DNA from: Haloferax marisrubri
GTDB lineage: Archaea; Halobacteriota; Halobacteria; Halobacteriales; Haloferacaceae
Direction: 5' to 3'
Assembly: GCF_001469875.2 (NCBI RefSeq)
Contig: NZ_LOPW02000018.1
Location: 412,801-476,800, forward strand
Length of the DNA: 64,000 nucleotides
The notes under the pieces: generated by a model
What the model was told of the DNA's origin: nothing
Databases searched by the model: none
Seen by the model: the letters and a program-made list of their open reading frames with translations, nothing else
Shown: positions 62,203 to 64,000 of the stretch, one piece after another
How positions within the stretch are numbered: position 1 is the stretch's first letter
How the letters are laid out: each line of letters begins with the position of its first letter
Made by a program: the position numbers and the translations under genes

Positions 62203-62268
62203 CGCGTCGGCTTCCGCGACAGTCCGCCGGCCCGGATAATTCATATTCCGGACCCCGAAACGTAGGGT

Positions 62269-62625
62269 GTGTCACGCCTACGTCATCTCCGGCTCGAAGA
62301 CACCCCCTTCGAAGCGAGAGAGTTCTCACTCCTCTGGCTCATCGCGCTCTCGACCTACGGCGTCGGCGACATCGTCACGACGCTCACCATCCTCTACTAC
62401 GAGCGCCGGTTCGACGAGGCGAACGCCCTCCTCGTGGCGAGCACGGACGCCCTCGGGCGGTGGGGGCTCGTCCTCCCGAAGCTCGCGGTCTTCTTCCTCT
62501 GTCTCGGAATCTGCGTCTACGGCGCTCGCGTGGGCGATAAAGTACTGTACTACCTCCCGCCGGTCACGCTCTCCGTCATCGGGGCGTTCGCCACGGCGTT
62601 CAACCTCCGGCTCTTCGTCGGGTGA
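62269..62625 (+). CDS. Small integral membrane protein (DUF5658-like)
   Basis: This 118-residue protein starts at GTG 62269 (SRLRHLRLEDTPFEARE). It has three or four hydrophobic helices: FSLLWLIALSTYGVGDIVTTLTILYY, LPKLAVFFLCLGICVYG and YYLPPVTLSVIGAFATAFNL. The phrase YGVGDIVTT followed by a polar loop with ANALLV is reminiscent of DUF5658 proteins, but the family call is uncertain. The function is unknown. Confidence 0.7.
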   Translation: MSRLRHLRLEDTPFEAREFSLLWLIALSTYGVGDIVTTLTILYYERRFDEANALLVASTDALGRWGLVLPKLAVFFLCLGICVYGARVGDKVLYYLPPVTLSVIGAFATAFNLRLFVG

Positions 62626-62652
62626 GCGGCGGAAAAACGGGCCGCAGAGCGC

Positions 62653-64000
62653 TCAGTCGGTGACCTGTTCGAGCGTGAAGACGAACTCCACGTCGACGCT
62701 GTCGGTCTGTATCTCGTTGCCCGCCGACTCCCGAATCCGCCACTCGACGACGAGCGACAGCGACTCCCCGCCGTCGAGTCGGCCGAGCGAGACGGACTCG
62801 TTCCACACGTCGGCGAAGTCGAGATACGTCGTCTCGTCGCCGAGCACGTAGGTACTCGTCCCGTTCGCCCGCTCGACGCGAAGCCGGACGGCGAGCGCCT
62901 CGTGGAGTTCGCCCTCGTCGGCTCCGCCGGTCGAATCGACCGACAGTTCGGGACCGGAACGACCGTTTTCGGCGGACTCGAACGGCATCGAATCCAGCGT
63001 CAACACGCCGGGGTCGCGCCCGCGGTTGGTGAGCGTCCCCGTCGAGTTGCCCGCGGAGCCGGGCGCGACCGACTGCGTGTCGAGGAGCGAGACGCCGGCC
63101 CCGCCGGACCCGAGTTCGAGGTCGACGCCTTCCGGGGCGCTCCCGGCGGTGTTCTCCACGGTCACGTCGAACGACGCGGTCTCCTCGGTTCGGGCGACCT
63201 CGGTCGAGTCGCGGAAGAACACCGCGGTCACGGAGACGTAGCCCGTCGTGACAGTCGTCTCGCCGTCGTCGGTGGCGGCGAAGCCGTCGGTGCGGTCACC
63301 GTCGGCGTAGGTCACGTCGGAACCGAGCGCGGTGGCGATGTCAACCGGACTCGACTCCCGGAGCGTGACGCGGCGCTCCTCCTGCCAGCCGTCGTCCGGT
63401 GCCCACGTGTTCACCACGAGAACCACGCTGTCGACCGCGCCGGACCACGAGAGCGTCCCGGTCACGGGGCCGCTGAGCGTTCCGACCGTCCCGTCGGCGC
63501 TTCGGACCGTCGGCGGGTCGGCGGCTTCGACCGTCAGCGTCGGGTCGGGCGCGGGTGACGATGCGGCCGTGGTCGTCGTCGTCGTTTGGCTGTCACCGCC
63601 GGAGCTACCGCCACCGGTTCCACCACCACCGCCACCACCGGACGAGCGCGCCGTAGTGGTCGGCTCGGGGGTGTTGGGCGTGCTCGTCGGCGTGGGCGTC
63701 GAGGCCGGTGCCGATGTCCGAGTCGGCGTCTCCGTCGAATCGGTGTCTGTCGTCGTAGCCGGCGTCGGCGTCGGCGTCGCAGTCGCTGTCGGCGTCGGTG
63801 TCGGTGTCGGTGTGTCGTCGGACTCGTTCGTCTCGTCCGGTGGGTCATCCGGGTTCGGTGGAGGCGGCGTCACGGTGACCTCCGGCGGCGACGGTTCGGG
63901 GTCGCCGTCGCCCCTGAGGTCGGAGAGAACGTCGTTGATGCCGGTGTCGTCGAGGAAGCGGTCGATGCTCCCGGGAGCGGCCAAACCGGTTCCGACCAGC
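62653..64000 (-). CDS. Secreted Thr/Pro-linker protein with TasA/camelysin-like domain (5' end beyond window)
   Basis: The frame runs off the right edge. The last upstream codons in the window read LVGTGLAAPGSIDRF, which looks like the end of a signal peptide, so a TTG at 63984 is probably not the start. A low-complexity linker follows (Thr-Pro repeats, then a glycine-rich GGGGGGGTGGGSSGG). The C-terminal domain carries ENTAGSAPEGVDLELGSGG, NSTGTLTNRGRDPGVLTLDS and DGGESLSLVVEWRI, a pattern of SipW-processed TasA/camelysin-type surface proteins. It is probably anchored or fibrous at the cell surface. The homology is judged by pattern only. Confidence 0.6.
   Translation of the reverse strand, partial: LVGTGLAAPGSIDRFLDDTGINDVLSDLRGDGDPEPSPPEVTVTPPPPNPDDPPDETNESDDTPTPTPTPTATATPTPTPATTTDTDSTETPTRTSAPASTPTPTSTPNTPEPTTTARSSGGGGGGGTGGGSSGGDSQTTTTTTAASSPAPDPTLTVEAADPPTVRSADGTVGTLSGPVTGTLSWSGAVDSVVLVVNTWAPDDGWQEERRVTLRESSPVDIATALGSDVTYADGDRTDGFAATDDGETTVTTGYVSVTAVFFRDSTEVARTEETASFDVTVENTAGSAPEGVDLELGSGGAGVSLLDTQSVAPGSAGNSTGTLTNRGRDPGVLTLDSMPFESAENGRSGPELSVDSTGGADEGELHEALAVRLRVERANGTSTYVLGDETTYLDFADVWNESVSLGRLDGGESLSLVVEWRIRESAGNEIQTDSVDVEFVFTLEQVTD

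Overview
The window is a high-G+C, acid-rich haloarchaeal chromosome segment. It is probably from Haloferax or a close relative in the Haloferacaceae. Supporting signs are the DUF6498 and DUF7521 proteins, a bacterio-opsin-activator (Bat/HTH_10) regulator, leaderless starts with TATA boxes 25-35 bp upstream, twin-arginine lipoproteins, a BgaH-type beta-galactosidase and a DeLey-Doudoroff galactose pathway. No rRNA, tRNA or CRISPR array was seen.

Region by region. (1) 1-5.8 kb: the 3' end of an ABC ATPase gene, two DUF6498 membrane proteins, a small HTH/DUF7521 operon preceded by a short-repeat cluster, and a LolA-like exported protein. (2) 5.9-11.6 kb: a PAS histidine kinase and a 954-residue Bat-like regulator. 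The regulator is bracketed by A+T-rich arrays with a 9-bp period. An orphan IS200/IS605-type right-end hairpin lies just beyond. (3) 11.7-23.9 kb: a molybdenum/tungsten redox region. It holds a NuoG-FdhF-type formate dehydrogenase with a degenerate NuoF-like partner, a formaldehyde-dehydrogenase-like Zn-ADH, a CobW GTPase, an aldehyde ferredoxin oxidoreductase (AOR) homologue lacking all four Fe-S cysteines, YqeC and MobA. (4) 24.8-39.7 kb: an island of visibly lower G+C for galactoside catabolism. It holds a GH42 beta-galactosidase (frameshifted), KDPG/KDPGal aldolase, KDG kinase, an SDR sugar dehydrogenase, galactonate dehydratase, a complete sugar ABC transporter, a sulfatase, an IclR regulator and a GH4 alpha-galactosidase. 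The sulfatase suggests sulfated galactosides as substrate. Two matching palindromes lie in the iclR/GH4 intergenic region. A MITE-like inverted repeat and a decayed IS630 transposase follow. (5) 41.0-60.9 kb: an inositol-monophosphatase-family gene, then a cluster whose last gene is a strong match to ectoine hydrolase DoeA/EutD. Around it are an IclR regulator, a canonical AOR, two class III aminotransferases, RidA, a BCCT carrier, a threonine-ammonia-lyase-like enzyme, an AbgA-like M20 deacylase, a D-2-hydroxyacid dehydrogenase, a GlcD-GlcF-type oxidase and glutamate dehydrogenase. (6) 61-64 kb: an LLM flavin oxidoreductase, a small membrane protein and a truncated secreted TasA-like protein.

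How the genes work together. The most interesting candidate system is region 5, read as an archaeal ectoine/hydroxyectoine degradation cluster. In this reading BCCT takes up the solute, DoeA opens the ring, and the M20 enzyme deacetylates to diaminobutyrate. An aminotransferase then yields aspartate semialdehyde, the ferredoxin-dependent AOR oxidises it (replacing DoeC), and glutamate dehydrogenase recycles the amino group. This is an inference from gene content; only DoeA is a strong individual assignment. Region 4 is a self-contained galactoside regulon. Region 3 is a Mo/W enzyme neighbourhood in which two members have lost canonical cofactor ligands.
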